A stretch of 40,736 nucleotides of DNA. It comes from Wolbachia endosymbiont of Meromenopon meropis (GTDB taxonomy: Bacteria > Pseudomonadota > Alphaproteobacteria > Rickettsiales > Anaplasmataceae). The notes beneath the pieces are model-generated. The model was not told the DNA's origin and searched no databases. It saw only the letters and a program-made list of their open reading frames with translations. Positions 19,892 to 33,431 of the stretch are shown piece by piece (positions within the stretch are counted from its first letter, which is position 1; every line of letters begins with the position of its first letter). Position numbers and translations under genes: made by a program. Location of the stretch: positions 1 to 40,736 of the forward strand of contig JAJETZ010000005.1 of assembly GCA_029784595.1 (NCBI GenBank). The letters are read 5' to 3'.

Positions 19892-21637
19892 TCAAATAAT
19901 AGTCATCGCATCTTCTATAAAGAATTGTATAAATTCGTTACCATTCCAATAATGCATAGAAATTTTGCCTAAAACAGACTCAATATTGCTCTTCATAATA
20001 GCGGAACCAAGATGTGTACTTGCAGAACGAAATGCAATAGCTTTAATAGTAGCATAATTGTCAGTAATGAAACATTTTATATGATCAACTCCTATAATTT
20101 TAGGATTTCTAATCTTTACCCCTTGAATAATGAACCTTGGCTCAGGATTACCAATACCAAATGGTTCTAAACGTTGTAATTGATTCCATAACGATAAATT
20201 TATTGCCTTAGTAGTTATTATACAGTCAGCTCTTAAATCTTTATCGGGTGTAAGGTGCGCAAATCTTTCAGTAAAAAAATCATATAAATCATTTATTTTG
20301 CTTTCTTTAATTTCAAAACCTGCCGCCATACTATGTCCACCGCCTTCAATAATTAGGTTTATAAATTTTGCAGAAAGAACCGCAGCGCCAATATCAATCC
20401 CTGGAATTGATCTGCAACTAGCTTTTCCTACTTTATTATTTAACGATATTACTATCGTTGGTAAATGAAATCGATCTTTTAATCTTGACGCAATTATGCC
20501 AATAATGCCATGGTGCCAATTACCACTTACCATTATAAAACTCGTATATGATTTTATGGATTTTTCTACTTGTGTTATCGCCTCTAAAACAGAAGAGTTT
20601 TCCATTAATTTTCTTGTATTATTCAACTCTATTAATTTTAACGCAATAGCATACGCTTCTTCTTTATCTTCTGTAGAAAGTAGCCTCGCACCAAGAGATG
20701 CATCTCCAATTCTTCCTCCGGCATTTATGCATGGCCCAATATTAAAACTGAGAAGAGAAACATTTGGTTTTTGGAGAATACCTAATATATCAAATAAAAC
20801 ACGTAAACCAATATTTTTTCTTGCTGACATAACTTTTAATCCTTGCGAAACAAATGCTCTATTAAGATCTGTAATTTCCATAACATCACAAACAGTGCCA
20901 AGAGCAACCAAATCTAATAGATCAAATAAATTCGGTTCTTTTTTTTTCTTTTTAGTAAAAAATCCTTGCTCTCGTAGACTCTTATTAAGAGCGACAACTA
21001 ATAAAAAAGAAACTCCAACTGCTGCAATATTAGTATAGGATGAGTTTTCATCAATGCGATTTGGATTAACAATAGCTACAGCACTTGGTAGCTTTTCTGC
21101 GCCAAGATGATGATCAATAACTATAATATCAAGATCTAAGTTTTTAGCGCTTTCTATCGGTTGATATGCAAGTGTACCACAATCAACTGCGATACATAAA
21201 TCAACTTTGTTCTTTTTGAATTGCAATAAGGCATCTAAATTTAACCCATAGCCCTCATTAACACGATCTGGAATATAGACTGTAGAATTTATATCAATTG
21301 CTTTTAAATACCTATTAATCAATGCCGATGATGTTGCGCCATCAACATCATAATCGCCAAATATTGCTATATTTTCACTATTATTTACTGCTCGTATTAT
21401 GCGCAAAACAGCTTTATTCATATCAAGAAGATGAAAAGGATCCGGTAGTAGAAATTTAATCAGTGGATACAAAAAGCCATCTGCATTTTCTGAATTAATA
21501 CCACGGGCAAGAAGTATTCTTGCTAGAATTTCTGATAATTCAAATTTTTGAGTGAGAGCTAAAATCTCCCTCTGATCTACATCATGAAGTCTCCATAGGG
21601 CGTCTTTTATGCTGCGCTTTTTGATATTAAAAAGCAT
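19892..21637 (-). CDS. recJ: Single-stranded-DNA-specific exonuclease RecJ
   Basis: RecJ is a 5'-to-3' single-strand exonuclease used in recombination, mismatch repair and fork restart. The 581-residue protein has DHH-family motif I FGDYDVDG (93-100; metal-binding Asp95, 97 and 99), motif III DHH (175-177), the downstream NAGGRIGDA segment, and the DHHA1 part with GWHHGIIGIIASRL-like and GGGHSMAAGF sequences. The C-terminal OB-like region follows (EPFGIGNPEP). All catalytic residues appear intact. It is divergent from the cytochrome c gene across 170 bp holding both candidate promoters. Confidence 0.97.
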   Translation of the reverse strand: MLFNIKKRSIKDALWRLHDVDQREILALTQKFELSEILARILLARGINSENADGFLYPLIKFLLPDPFHLLDMNKAVLRIIRAVNNSENIAIFGDYDVDGATSSALINRYLKAIDINSTVYIPDRVNEGYGLNLDALLQFKKNKVDLCIAVDCGTLAYQPIESAKNLDLDIIVIDHHLGAEKLPSAVAIVNPNRIDENSSYTNIAAVGVSFLLVVALNKSLREQGFFTKKKKKEPNLFDLLDLVALGTVCDVMEITDLNRAFVSQGLKVMSARKNIGLRVLFDILGILQKPNVSLLSFNIGPCINAGGRIGDASLGARLLSTEDKEEAYAIALKLIELNNTRKLMENSSVLEAITQVEKSIKSYTSFIMVSGNWHHGIIGIIASRLKDRFHLPTIVISLNNKVGKASCRSIPGIDIGAAVLSAKFINLIIEGGGHSMAAGFEIKESKINDLYDFFTERFAHLTPDKDLRADCIITTKAINLSLWNQLQRLEPFGIGNPEPRFIIQGVKIRNPKIIGVDHIKCFITDNYATIKAIAFRSASTHLGSAIMKSNIESVLGKISMHYWNGNEFIQFFIEDAMTII

Positions 21638-21692
21638 ATATATATTATATGTAAAACAAAAACCACTCTATCAAAATTTTTGATTTAGCTCT

Positions 21693-21721
21693 ATAATAGC
21701 TATCTATAATATTAGAAACAA
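21693..21721 (-). promoter_or_regulatory. Candidate recJ promoter
   Basis: On the minus strand TTGTTT (21716-21721) and TATTAT (21693-21698) with a 17-base spacer, 56 bp upstream of the recJ start. Confidence 0.35.
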
Positions 21722-21752
21722 AACAATTTATTTTTTTTAATGTTTTAATTAT

Positions 21753-21780
21753 TTGCTGTTTGTAAAAAAAATCGCATAAT
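21753..21780 (+). promoter_or_regulatory. Candidate promoter of the cytochrome c operon
   Basis: TTGCTG (21753-21758), 16-base spacer, CATAAT (21775-21780). The ATG at 21808 is 27 bp downstream. The -10 box matches five of six consensus positions. Confidence 0.4.
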
Positions 21781-21807
21781 TTTAACTAATATCTACTAAC
21801 AAAATTT

Positions 21808-22338
21808 ATGAACATTAATAAAATTACAGCGTCAATTTTACTTTCCGGATTAATTATTGTAACGATCAGCAACATAGTTGATATGTTTTATAATCCAAAA
21901 AAATATGAAATTGAACACCAAACAATAGTGGCTCCTTCTGTAGGTAATGACTTTTACCAAAAAATTGAGCAAATAGCACTTGATATTAATACACTTATGC
22001 AAAATGCTAGTTTTGAGAAAGGCAAATTGGCAGCAAAAAAATGTGTAGCTTGTCATAGTTTTGAAAAAGATGGAATAAATAAAGTAGGACCGAATTTATG
22101 GAATATAGTTGGAAATAAAAAGGGTCATCTTGGCAGTTCATTTAACTATTCAAGAGCAATCCTAGACAAAGGAGGAAAGTGGGGATATGAGGAACTATTC
22201 GCTTTTCTTAAACATCCAAAAACTTATATAAAGGGTACACGTATGGCATTCGCAGGTATTTCTAATCCTCAAGAAATTGCAGATTTGATTAGTTATTTGC
22301 GTCAACTAAGTGATAATCCTGTTGATCTACCAAAATAA
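21808..22338 (+). CDS. Membrane-anchored cytochrome c (CycM-like)
   Basis: A class I cytochrome c that should carry electrons between the bc1 complex and terminal oxidase. Residues 7-24 form an uncleaved N-terminal membrane anchor, a spacer follows (to about 68), then the haem domain: CVACH (79-83) for covalent haem attachment with His83 as axial ligand, KVGPNLWNIVG, and Met146 in GTRMAF as the sixth ligand. The 176-residue length and architecture match alphaproteobacterial cytochrome c552/CycM. Haem attachment needs the Ccm system, of which CcmC is encoded on the other strand nearby. The next gene starts four bases after its stop, suggesting one transcript. Confidence 0.93.
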   Translation: MNINKITASILLSGLIIVTISNIVDMFYNPKKYEIEHQTIVAPSVGNDFYQKIEQIALDINTLMQNASFEKGKLAAKKCVACHSFEKDGINKVGPNLWNIVGNKKGHLGSSFNYSRAILDKGGKWGYEELFAFLKHPKTYIKGTRMAFAGISNPQEIADLISYLRQLSDNPVDLPK

Positions 22339-22342
22339 AAAT

Positions 22343-23086
22343 ATGAATTTTTACAAATTATCTTACAAAAGTGGTGATTATATAGCATATCGAAAACTAC
22401 AGGGAAAAAAAGCTTCCATAGTCTTTTTTGGCGGCTTTGCATCGAATATGAATGGAACTAAAGCAACTGCTATTTACAAATTTTGCCAGGAGAATGATGT
22501 AGCACTTGTGTTATTTGATTACTTTGGTCATGGATATTCAAGTGGAAATTTTACTGATTATACTATAAGTGATTGGCAAAAGAATTGCATTGATGTAATC
22601 AACGCATTAACTACTGATAAACAAATAATTATAGGTTCGAGTATGGGAGTATGGCTTATGTTACTCATTGCTCCTAAATTCTTAGAAAGAATTAGAGCAC
22701 TAATTTGTGTATCATCCGCTCCTGATTTCACTGAAAATTTAATATTCAAGCAATTGTCAAGTAAACAAAGAAAAGAATTAGATTCCAAAATGATAATATC
22801 ATTTGCCTCAGGGAATTGTATATATAAAATAACTAAGAATTTAATAGAAGACGGCAAAAAAAATCTTCTTCTGACTAAAAAAAATATAGATATAGATTCC
22901 TCTATACGTTTATTACATAGCATTAACGATAAAGATGTTCCTTATCAAATTTCATTAGATTTAGCTGAAAAGATCAAATCAACTGATGTTGAAGTACGTT
23001 TAATAAAATCAGGAGGACATAATATGTCCGATAACAATTCATTAAAAATTTTATTTCAGATTATTAAAGAATTTTTACCACTTTAA
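22343..23086 (+). CDS. Alpha/beta hydrolase, ABHD10-like
   Basis: A 247-residue alpha/beta hydrolase. The nucleophile elbow GSSMG places the serine at residue 100, an acid is at about Asp196 in INDKDVP, and His226 lies in SGGHNMSD. FFGGFASNM supplies the oxyanion region, and the FDYFGHGYSSG block is typical. The pattern resembles mitochondrial ABHD10, an acyl-protein thioesterase, and its alphaproteobacterial relatives. The actual substrate cannot be told from sequence. The start at 22343 is chosen because it opens directly into the first beta strand; an upstream in-frame TTG would overlap the cytochrome c gene. With a four-base gap it is probably translated from the cytochrome c transcript. 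Confidence 0.88.
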   Translation: MNFYKLSYKSGDYIAYRKLQGKKASIVFFGGFASNMNGTKATAIYKFCQENDVALVLFDYFGHGYSSGNFTDYTISDWQKNCIDVINALTTDKQIIIGSSMGVWLMLLIAPKFLERIRALICVSSAPDFTENLIFKQLSSKQRKELDSKMIISFASGNCIYKITKNLIEDGKKNLLLTKKNIDIDSSIRLLHSINDKDVPYQISLDLAEKIKSTDVEVRLIKSGGHNMSDNNSLKILFQIIKEFLPL

Positions 23087-23477
23087 TAATTAAAGTTAGC
23101 GAAAAACCCTTTCAAAAAAAAGGTATCGAATTTATAATTAATACTTATTTTATCTTTAACATCCTATGTATTAAACTAATAAAGCTACACTTTGTTCTAA
23201 TTTATAATTGAGTTACTATGCTGTTACTTTTCAAAGTATTGAATATGAAATATAACTTGACTCATATAGTTATTACATTTTTTGCTTTTTTCTTACTTTT
23301 ATTAAAGTACCTAAATAGCTATAATTATAAAGATTAATTGTAGTTAATTCTGCTATAGATAACAATGTAAATAATAGGAGAAAAGCTTTAGACATTAATA
23401 CGTAAATGTATATTAAGTTGCAGAGAGAATGTTTATTTGCAAATTTCAATCATTTATATGGCTTCAAGAGGTAAAAT
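23087..23477. other. Gap upstream of fumC
   Basis: About 390 bp of AT-rich DNA. Near the left end a CCTTT..AAAGG inverted repeat (about 23109-23125) could be a weak terminator for the cytochrome c pair, but no T-run follows. An AGAGG Shine-Dalgarno stands just before the fumC ATG. No convincing promoter was identified. Confidence 0.45.
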
Positions 23478-24863
23478 ATGAGCAAAAAAATTAGAATAGA
23501 GTCGGATAGCTTAGGCGAAATGAAAGTACCAAGTGAACATTACTGGGGAGCGCAAACACAGCGTTCTTTAGAAAATTTTAAAATTGGCACAGAAAAAATG
23601 CCAGAACATGTAATTGAAGCATTAGCAATAGTAAAGCTTGTAGCAGCGCGTATAAATATAAAATATGGTGCTATAGACAGAAAAATAGGAAATGCAATTT
23701 GCACAGCTGCGCAAGAAATAATAGACGGCAAATTCAACAATGAATTCTCACTTGTTGTATGGCAAACTGGATCTGGAACTCAAACTAACATGAATATTAA
23801 TGAAGTAATTAGTAATCGCGCAATAGAAATTTTAGATGGTAATTTAGGCAGTAAATCTCCAGTACATCCAAATAATCATGTGAATTTTGGTCAATCATCA
23901 AATGATACTTTCCCAACAGCAATGCATATAGCGGCAGCAAAACAAATAAATCTTTCTCTCATTCCAAATCTCGAAGTTTTATATAAAGCACTTAATGCTA
24001 AAGTTCGAGAATTTAAAAATATAATAAAAGTTGGACGTACTCATTTGCAAGATGCAATACCAATGACACTTGGACAGGAATTTTCTGGCTATGCAATTCA
24101 AGTTAAAAAAGGAATAGAAAGAATAAAATCAACTCTAAATAATGTATATGAACTTGCACAAGGTGGTACTGCTGTTGGTACTGGACTTAATACAAAAAAG
24201 GGATTTGCTGAAGATTTCGCCAAAGAAGTAGCAAAAATTACTAATCTTCCATTTATTTCAGCAAAAAATAAATTTGAAGCGTTAGCGACAAATGATGCTC
24301 TAGTTGAATTAAGTGGAGCACTTAATACAGTTGCAACTAGTCTAATGAAAATTGCAAACGATATAAGATTGCTTGGCTCTGGTCCAAGATGCGGAATTGG
24401 AGAAATAATATTGCCAGAAAATGAACCAGGCTCCTCAATTATGCCAGGTAAGGTGAATCCAACTCAATGCGAAGCAATAACTATGGTATGCGCCCAAATT
24501 ATGGGAAATCACGTTACTGTGACAATCAGTGGCTCAAATGGTCATCTTGAACTAAATGTATTTAAGCCAGTAATAATTTATAATATCCTGCAATCTATAA
24601 GACTTCTAGCTGATGCAAGTTTAAATTTTGCAGAAAAATGTATAATCGGCATTAAAGCGAATAAAAATAGAATAAAAAATCTGCTCAGTCAATCATTAAT
24701 GTTAGTCACCATACTAAATATACATATAGGATATGATAATGCAGCAAAAATAGCAAAACTTGCTTACAAAGCAGGTATTACTCTAAAGGAAGCTGCAATA
24801 AAACTTAATTTGCTTACCGAAGAAGAGTTTGAAAGAATAGTAAAACCAGAAGAAATGGTGTAA
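23478..24863 (+). CDS. fumC: Fumarate hydratase, class II
   Basis: FumC interconverts fumarate and malate in the TCA cycle without an iron-sulfur cluster. The 461-residue protein has the superfamily signature [11 protein letters not shown] (about 318-328), the [14 protein letters not shown] block (near residue 97), [23 protein letters not shown], and [20 protein letters not shown] with the catalytic His. The start is supported by AGAGG six bases before the ATG. It stands alone on its strand, with gaps of 390 and 510 bp on either side. Confidence 0.97.
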   Translation: MSKKIRIESDSLGEMKVPSEHYWGAQTQRSLENFKIGTEKMPEHVIEALAIVKLVAARINIKYGAIDRKIGNAICTAAQEIIDGKFNNEFSLVVWQTGSGTQTNMNINEVISNRAIEILDGNLGSKSPVHPNNHVNFGQSSNDTFPTAMHIAAAKQINLSLIPNLEVLYKALNAKVREFKNIIKVGRTHLQDAIPMTLGQEFSGYAIQVKKGIERIKSTLNNVYELAQGGTAVGTGLNTKKGFAEDFAKEVAKITNLPFISAKNKFEALATNDALVELSGALNTVATSLMKIANDIRLLGSGPRCGIGEIILPENEPGSSIMPGKVNPTQCEAITMVCAQIMGNHVTVTISGSNGHLELNVFKPVIIYNILQSIRLLADASLNFAEKCIIGIKANKNRIKNLLSQSLMLVTILNIHIGYDNAAKIAKLAYKAGITLKEAAIKLNLLTEEEFERIVKPEEMV

Positions 24864-25375
24864 ATTTACAAATTAAAACTTATCATTAATATTCAAATCA
24901 ACTTAAATTTCGTTTATTTCCTTATTTTATCAACATTTCATGTTCTTTGCACCATGCATTCATAATTATCACTTTATAACAAACAATATAAAACTTATTT
25001 ATAAATTTTAGCTCAATTTATAAGAAAAAATGAGGTTTTATCATAATCACACCTTTTTCTCAACTCTTAATAAAGTTGCAAATTAACTCATAAAAAAGAC
25101 TACCTATAAGGTAGTAATACCATAATTAAAAAACAAATATACAAAACTCTACTATATTTTGATATTAAAGAGAAAGCGAAATCTTATTATAAATCTATAA
25201 TAACAAAAGAGAAACTTCAATCTATTTTAGAATACAAACAAAATTAAACTTTCCCGAATGGAAAACTTCAACGCTTTCACCACACAGCACTCTCTTAAAT
25301 TAAAAAGAGAAACTAATATTGGTCACTAAAAACTTGCTTTATTCTTCATTTGTATATTTTGAAAAATCTCATCAT
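24864..25375. other. Convergent gap between fumC and tal
   Basis: Genes on both sides end here. It contains a third relative of the hairpins at 3985-4253 (about 25060-25088, CAACT/AGTTG arms at 25061-25065 and 25074-25078), and a 7-bp hairpin ACTACCT/AGGTAGT (25099-25115) that could act as a bidirectional terminator, though no T-run follows it. No gene was found. Confidence 0.5.
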
Positions 25376-26014
25376 TTACACATTCCAATCTTGTTCAAAG
25401 AACATAACTCCACGATCAGTAAGTGGATGATTAAGTAATTGTTTTAGTATTTTTGCTGACATAGTAATCGAATCAGCACCAAGCATTGCAGCCTTCACAG
25501 CATGTTTTGTACTCCTTACAGATGCAACAAGAATTTTAGTATCAAACCCATAATTAGAATATATAGCACATATCTCTTCTATCAGAGATATACCATCATA
25601 ACTGATATCGTCAAGACGACCAACAAAAGGAGAAACAAAAGAAGCACCAGCCTTAGCAACAAGCAGTGCCTGCCCAGGAGAGAAACACAGAGTCATGTTA
25701 ATAGGTATTTTATGCTGAGTCCATAATTTTTTACAAGAAATCAATCCTTCATGTGTAGTGGGTAACTTAATTACAATATTGCTAGCAATCTTCGATAATT
25801 CAATTCCATCTCTAATCATATCTTCATGATTCTTTGCAATAACCTCTACACTAACAGGACCTTCTATAATAGAGCATATCTCACTTATTAAATCTTTATA
25901 CTTATCTCTACACCCAGATTTTACTATCAAAGTAGGATTAGTTGTTATGCCGTCAACAAATTCTTTCAATTCTTTGATTTCATTCAAATCAACACTATCA
26001 AGAAAAATTTTCAC
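25376..26014 (-). CDS. tal: Small transaldolase (TalC/MipB family)
   Basis: A 212-residue class I aldolase of the small transaldolase / fructose-6-phosphate aldolase family. It shows FLDSVDLNEI at the N-terminus, ITTNPTLI (23-30), SVEVIA, and the Schiff-base lysine Lys83 in IKLPTT; NMTLCFSPGQA and SPFVGRLDD follow. The family's short length separates it from the 320-residue TalB type. It most likely links the non-oxidative pentose phosphate pathway to glycolytic intermediates; the fructose-6-phosphate aldolase alternative cannot be excluded. It is the last gene of a minus-strand run, 44 bp after atpC. Confidence 0.93.
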   Translation of the reverse strand: MKIFLDSVDLNEIKELKEFVDGITTNPTLIVKSGCRDKYKDLISEICSIIEGPVSVEVIAKNHEDMIRDGIELSKIASNIVIKLPTTHEGLISCKKLWTQHKIPINMTLCFSPGQALLVAKAGASFVSPFVGRLDDISYDGISLIEEICAIYSNYGFDTKILVASVRSTKHAVKAAMLGADSITMSAKILKQLLNHPLTDRGVMFFEQDWNV

Positions 26015-26058
26015 ATTGCCCTCTAATACTAATTACTAACATATAATATAAAAACTTA

Positions 26059-26391
26059 CTAGCTGTAATAACTCAATCGTATATTCATACTCTTATTCTT
26101 TAAAAGCTTTTCATCATGAATCATACAATCAAAAACTTGGACTCGATTTGCTATAATATTACATTTGCAGTTTGCAACTTCCAATACACCACCACGATCA
26201 AGTACAATTTTTTCCTTTTTTCTATTGTTCATCTTAACAGTAATAATGCCAGGTATTAAATAAATTAAATAGGGAGAATGATGAGCTAAAACCATTAGTT
26301 CACCTTCAAGCCCATTTATAGAAATAGAAACTATCTTATCGAAAATAATTTGATTATCTGGAGAAAAAAAAAATACTTTGAAAGTATTCAT
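26059..26391 (-). CDS. atpC: ATP synthase F1 epsilon subunit, short form
   Basis: Epsilon joins the F1 rotor to the c-ring and in many bacteria inhibits hydrolysis through a C-terminal helical pair. This 110-residue version contains the N-terminal beta-sandwich (FSPDNQIIFDKIVSISINGLEG, LAHHSPYLIYLIPGII, DRGGVLEVANCKCNIIA to about residue 90) and then only about 20 residues, so the C-terminal helical hairpin is essentially missing. The space to tal is 44 bp, with no room for a displaced remnant. It follows atpD by five bases. Other atp genes are not in the window, as expected where the ATP synthase operon is split. Confidence 0.92.
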   Translation of the reverse strand: MNTFKVFFFSPDNQIIFDKIVSISINGLEGELMVLAHHSPYLIYLIPGIITVKMNNRKKEKIVLDRGGVLEVANCKCNIIANRVQVFDCMIHDEKLLKNKSMNIRLSYYS

Positions 26392-26396
26392 AATCT

Positions 26397-29032
<2,636 letters not shown>

Positions 29033-29092
29033 CTATTGAATTTTTGAATTTTATTTCACAAGATACAATTTCAAGATTGTTTAAATATAATT

Positions 29093-29121
29093 TTGATCAT
29101 CATTTAAAAATGAAGTATAAA
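29093..29121 (+). promoter_or_regulatory. Candidate rpmH promoter
   Basis: TTGATC (29093-29098), a 17-base spacer, then TATAAA (29116-29121), 36 bp before the rpmH start. A perfect TATAAT also lies at 29086-29091 but has no good -35 partner. The gap is divergent (pstC to the left, rpmH to the right). Confidence 0.45.
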
Positions 29122-29157
29122 ATAAATTATTAATGGTTAATTATAGTTATAAAAACA

Positions 29158-29292
29158 ATGAAGAGGACATTTCAACCAAAAAATTTGATAAGAAAGCGCA
29201 GACATGGTTTTCGCTTGCGCATGGCAACAAGAGCTGGAAGAAAAATTCTTAAAAGACGTCGCTCCTTAGGATGTAAAAAATTGTGTGCATAA
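29158..29292 (+). CDS. rpmH: 50S ribosomal protein L34
   Basis: This 44-residue, strongly basic protein was read directly from the sequence. It begins [18 protein letters not shown], continues [17 protein letters not shown] and ends SLGCKKLCA, the L34 pattern (most end near K.L). L34 is a small protein of the large subunit that binds 23S rRNA. The ATG at 29158 is the only sensible start; no Shine-Dalgarno is evident. As in most bacteria it is followed at once by rnpA, whose presumed start is five bases past the L34 stop or even inside it. Confidence 0.97.
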   Translation: MKRTFQPKNLIRKRRHGFRLRMATRAGRKILKRRRSLGCKKLCA

Positions 29293-29297
29293 TTAAG

Positions 29298-29659
29298 TTG
29301 TCAAGTATAAAAAAAAAGAGTTTTCGTTTGCTTTTAAAAATGGGCTAGCGTCTGGTAATCTTTTTTGTCGTGAACTTTATATATCATTATTCGCTACAAA
29401 GGAGAAAGAACCTGAAAAGTATATTCATACCGTTAGAATAGGCCTAGTTATCAGTAAAAAAACCGGAAAGGCTGCAAAAAGAAACAAAATTAAAAGACGA
29501 TTACGAGCACTTGCTAGATTTATCATCTCAAATATAGACAATGTGGGATATTATTACATAATACTAACACATAAAAACATTATGGAAGCAAGTTACAAAA
29601 ACTTAAAAAAAAATCTGATTACTTGTCTAAAAAAAATAAAACAAAAAAATCTCAATTAA
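29298..29659 (+). CDS. rnpA: RNase P protein component, requiring a -1 frameshift near its start
   Basis: RnpA helps the RNase P RNA cut 5' leaders from tRNA precursors. The frame from 29318 to 29659 encodes EFSFAFKNG, then VRIGLVISKKTGKAAKRNKIKRRLRAL with the RNR signature, then a family-like C-terminus. That frame has no ATG, GTG or TTG between its upstream stop (29294-29296) and the core. A TTG at 29298 (or GTG at 29283 inside rpmH) opens another frame reading M-S-S-I-K-K-K. Its codons AAA-AAG (29313-29318), preceded by A, form the heptamer A-AAA-AAG in a run of nine A. A -1 slip there enters the RnpA frame exactly at GAG. Without it translation stops at 29346-29348. A sequencing error in the A-run is the main alternative. 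Confidence 0.85.
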
Positions 29660-29728
29660 AGTGTTTACAACAATATTATTTATGATAACATGGGTAAAGT
29701 TTTTAAAAATAGTTAATGGGTGTGATGA

Positions 29729-30004
29729 ATGACAGAACGCATAAATGAGGGGAATAACATAAGCTTTGGTCAGATGTATGAGCCTTTGTTCCCATCTAGA
29801 GAAAAAAGAGGGGGAACTTGGATAGATTGGGCATCAGCATTTCTTCAGCAAGAAATATTACTAAAAAATGCAAGAAGCAGTACAGTGCTGCCAGAAATCA
29901 GCCGCTCTCCCTCAAGAGAAAAGAACCAACTGGAAGAAGTCGGAACAATATTAAACGATATAGAAAACGACAGGCACGTAAGAAAGAAAAGGCAGCGTGG
30001 CTAG
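29729..30004 (+). CDS. Small unknown protein downstream of rnpA
   Basis: A 91-residue product I do not recognise. It begins MTERINEGNNISFGQMYEP, has an aromatic, hydrophobic middle (GTWIDWASAFLQQEILL, about 30-46) and a charged C-terminus ending RKKRQRG. There is no signal peptide or membrane segment. The ATG is preceded by GGGTGTGATGA, a weak ribosome-binding site, 69 bp after rnpA. A second frame (TTG start at 29818, to 30036) overlaps it and is just as open; I prefer the first for its ATG and more protein-like composition. Base composition here is less AT-rich than in the other gaps, favouring a real gene. It ends 100 bp from the 5S rRNA gene, which points toward it. Confidence 0.5.
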   Translation: MTERINEGNNISFGQMYEPLFPSREKRGGTWIDWASAFLQQEILLKNARSSTVLPEISRSPSREKNQLEEVGTILNDIENDRHVRKKRQRG

Positions 30005-30106
30005 AACGAACGAGATACTTGGTTTATAAGAGTTAGTGATAACGCAAACGTCCCTGGGTAAGCAACTTCCTTCCCCCTTCACCGATGATAAAAAGATTTT
30101 AGTAAA

Positions 30107-30213
30107 CTTGGCAGCGACCTACTCTCCCTTTTACAAGTACCATCGGCGCTAAAAAGTTTCACTTCCGAATTCGAGATGGGATCGGGTGTTTCATTTTTGC
30201 TATGGCTACCAAG
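30107..30213 (-). rRNA. rrf: 5S ribosomal RNA
   Basis: The minus strand starts CTTGGTAGCCATAGC and ends GGTCGCTGCCAAG, with complementary ends closing helix I. Internal CCCGATCCCATCTCGAATTC and GGGAGAGTAGGTC are typical 5S sequence. Length is about 107 bases by this reading, and the ends could be off by a few bases. It lies about 70 bases after the 23S 3' end and is transcribed from the 23S promoters. The 100 bases after it contain a GC-richer patch (30045-30095) but no clear hairpin plus T-run terminator. Confidence 0.95.
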
Positions 30214-30223
30214 TCAACAAAAA

Positions 30224-30269
30224 TCTCCAATTCAATAAAATCCAGCTTAATGCTTAACACTGCATATAC
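30224..30269 (-). other. 23S processing stalk, 3' trailer arm
   Basis: Three blocks in the trailer are complementary, in mirror order, to blocks in the leader 2.8 kb away: CTGCATATAC (30260-30269) with GTATATGCAG (33090-33099), AATGCTTAA (30249-30257) with TTAAGCATT (33102-33110), and TCTCCAATTCA (30224-30234) with TGAATTGAGA (33119-33128, one bulge). Together they would form a long stem enclosing the 23S rRNA, the usual RNase III substrate. Confidence 0.8.
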
Positions 30270-30280
30270 ACAAACAGAAA

Positions 30281-33076
<2,796 letters not shown>

Positions 33077-33089
33077 TCAACTACATGTA

Positions 33090-33128
33090 GTATATGCAGA
33101 ATTAAGCATTATCGAAACTGAATTGAGA
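33090..33128 (-). other. 23S processing stalk, 5' leader arm
   Basis: The leader partner of the trailer arm at 30224-30269. It lies between promoter P2 and the mature 23S 5' end and would be removed with the trailer by RNase III. The complementary blocks are 33090-33099, 33102-33110 and 33119-33128. Confidence 0.8.
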
Positions 33129-33130
33129 TT

Positions 33131-33159
33131 AAATTAATCTCTACCATAAAACTTGTCAA
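33131..33159 (-). promoter_or_regulatory. rRNA promoter P2
   Basis: On the minus strand a perfect TTGACA (33154-33159), a 17-base spacer and TAATTT (33131-33136). Transcription would start near 33124, which would cut into the outermost block of the processing stalk. The -10 is moderate (four of six). Confidence 0.5.
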
Positions 33160-33187
33160 ACATCCAAAAATTAAATCAATTTCGTAC

Positions 33188-33216
33188 ATCTTAAAAACTA
33201 ATGAGCTGCGTGTCAA
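33188..33216 (-). promoter_or_regulatory. rRNA promoter P1
   Basis: On the minus strand a perfect TTGACA (33211-33216), exactly 17 bases, then TAAGAT (33188-33193, five of six). The predicted start near 33181 yields a leader of about 105 bases before mature 23S. It is the best consensus promoter in the window and gives the 23S-5S unit its own transcription separate from 16S. Confidence 0.75.
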
Positions 33217-33431
33217 CGTTTTTTACATAAAATATTTACTTACATTAACAACAATAATAATATACTTGTAATCCTGAGCGGCTTAAATTTATACTTTAGA
33301 AGTGGAGTATTTTAAAATAGAATTACGTACAATTTTAAAAAATCAATGAAAAAAATACTACAAAATGCAAAATGCTTCGAAAGTCAAATCTACTCAAAAA
33401 TGATAGTAAGTAACAAATATATTTAGAATAT

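Larger units (their letters stand above)
33077..33431. other. Divergent region between 23S rRNA and the methyltransferase operon
   Basis: About 355 bp. The left two thirds hold the rRNA leader and promoters P1 and P2 (33131-33216). The right part (33217-33431) must hold the promoter for the plus-strand operon, but no box pair stands out from the AT-rich background there. Confidence 0.6.

Noticed and set aside
30047..30095. Possible SRP (4.5S) RNA on the minus strand, because of GGAAGGAAG (30066-30074)
   Set aside because: The bases on both sides cannot form the conserved domain IV stem: CC is needed before GGAA and is absent.
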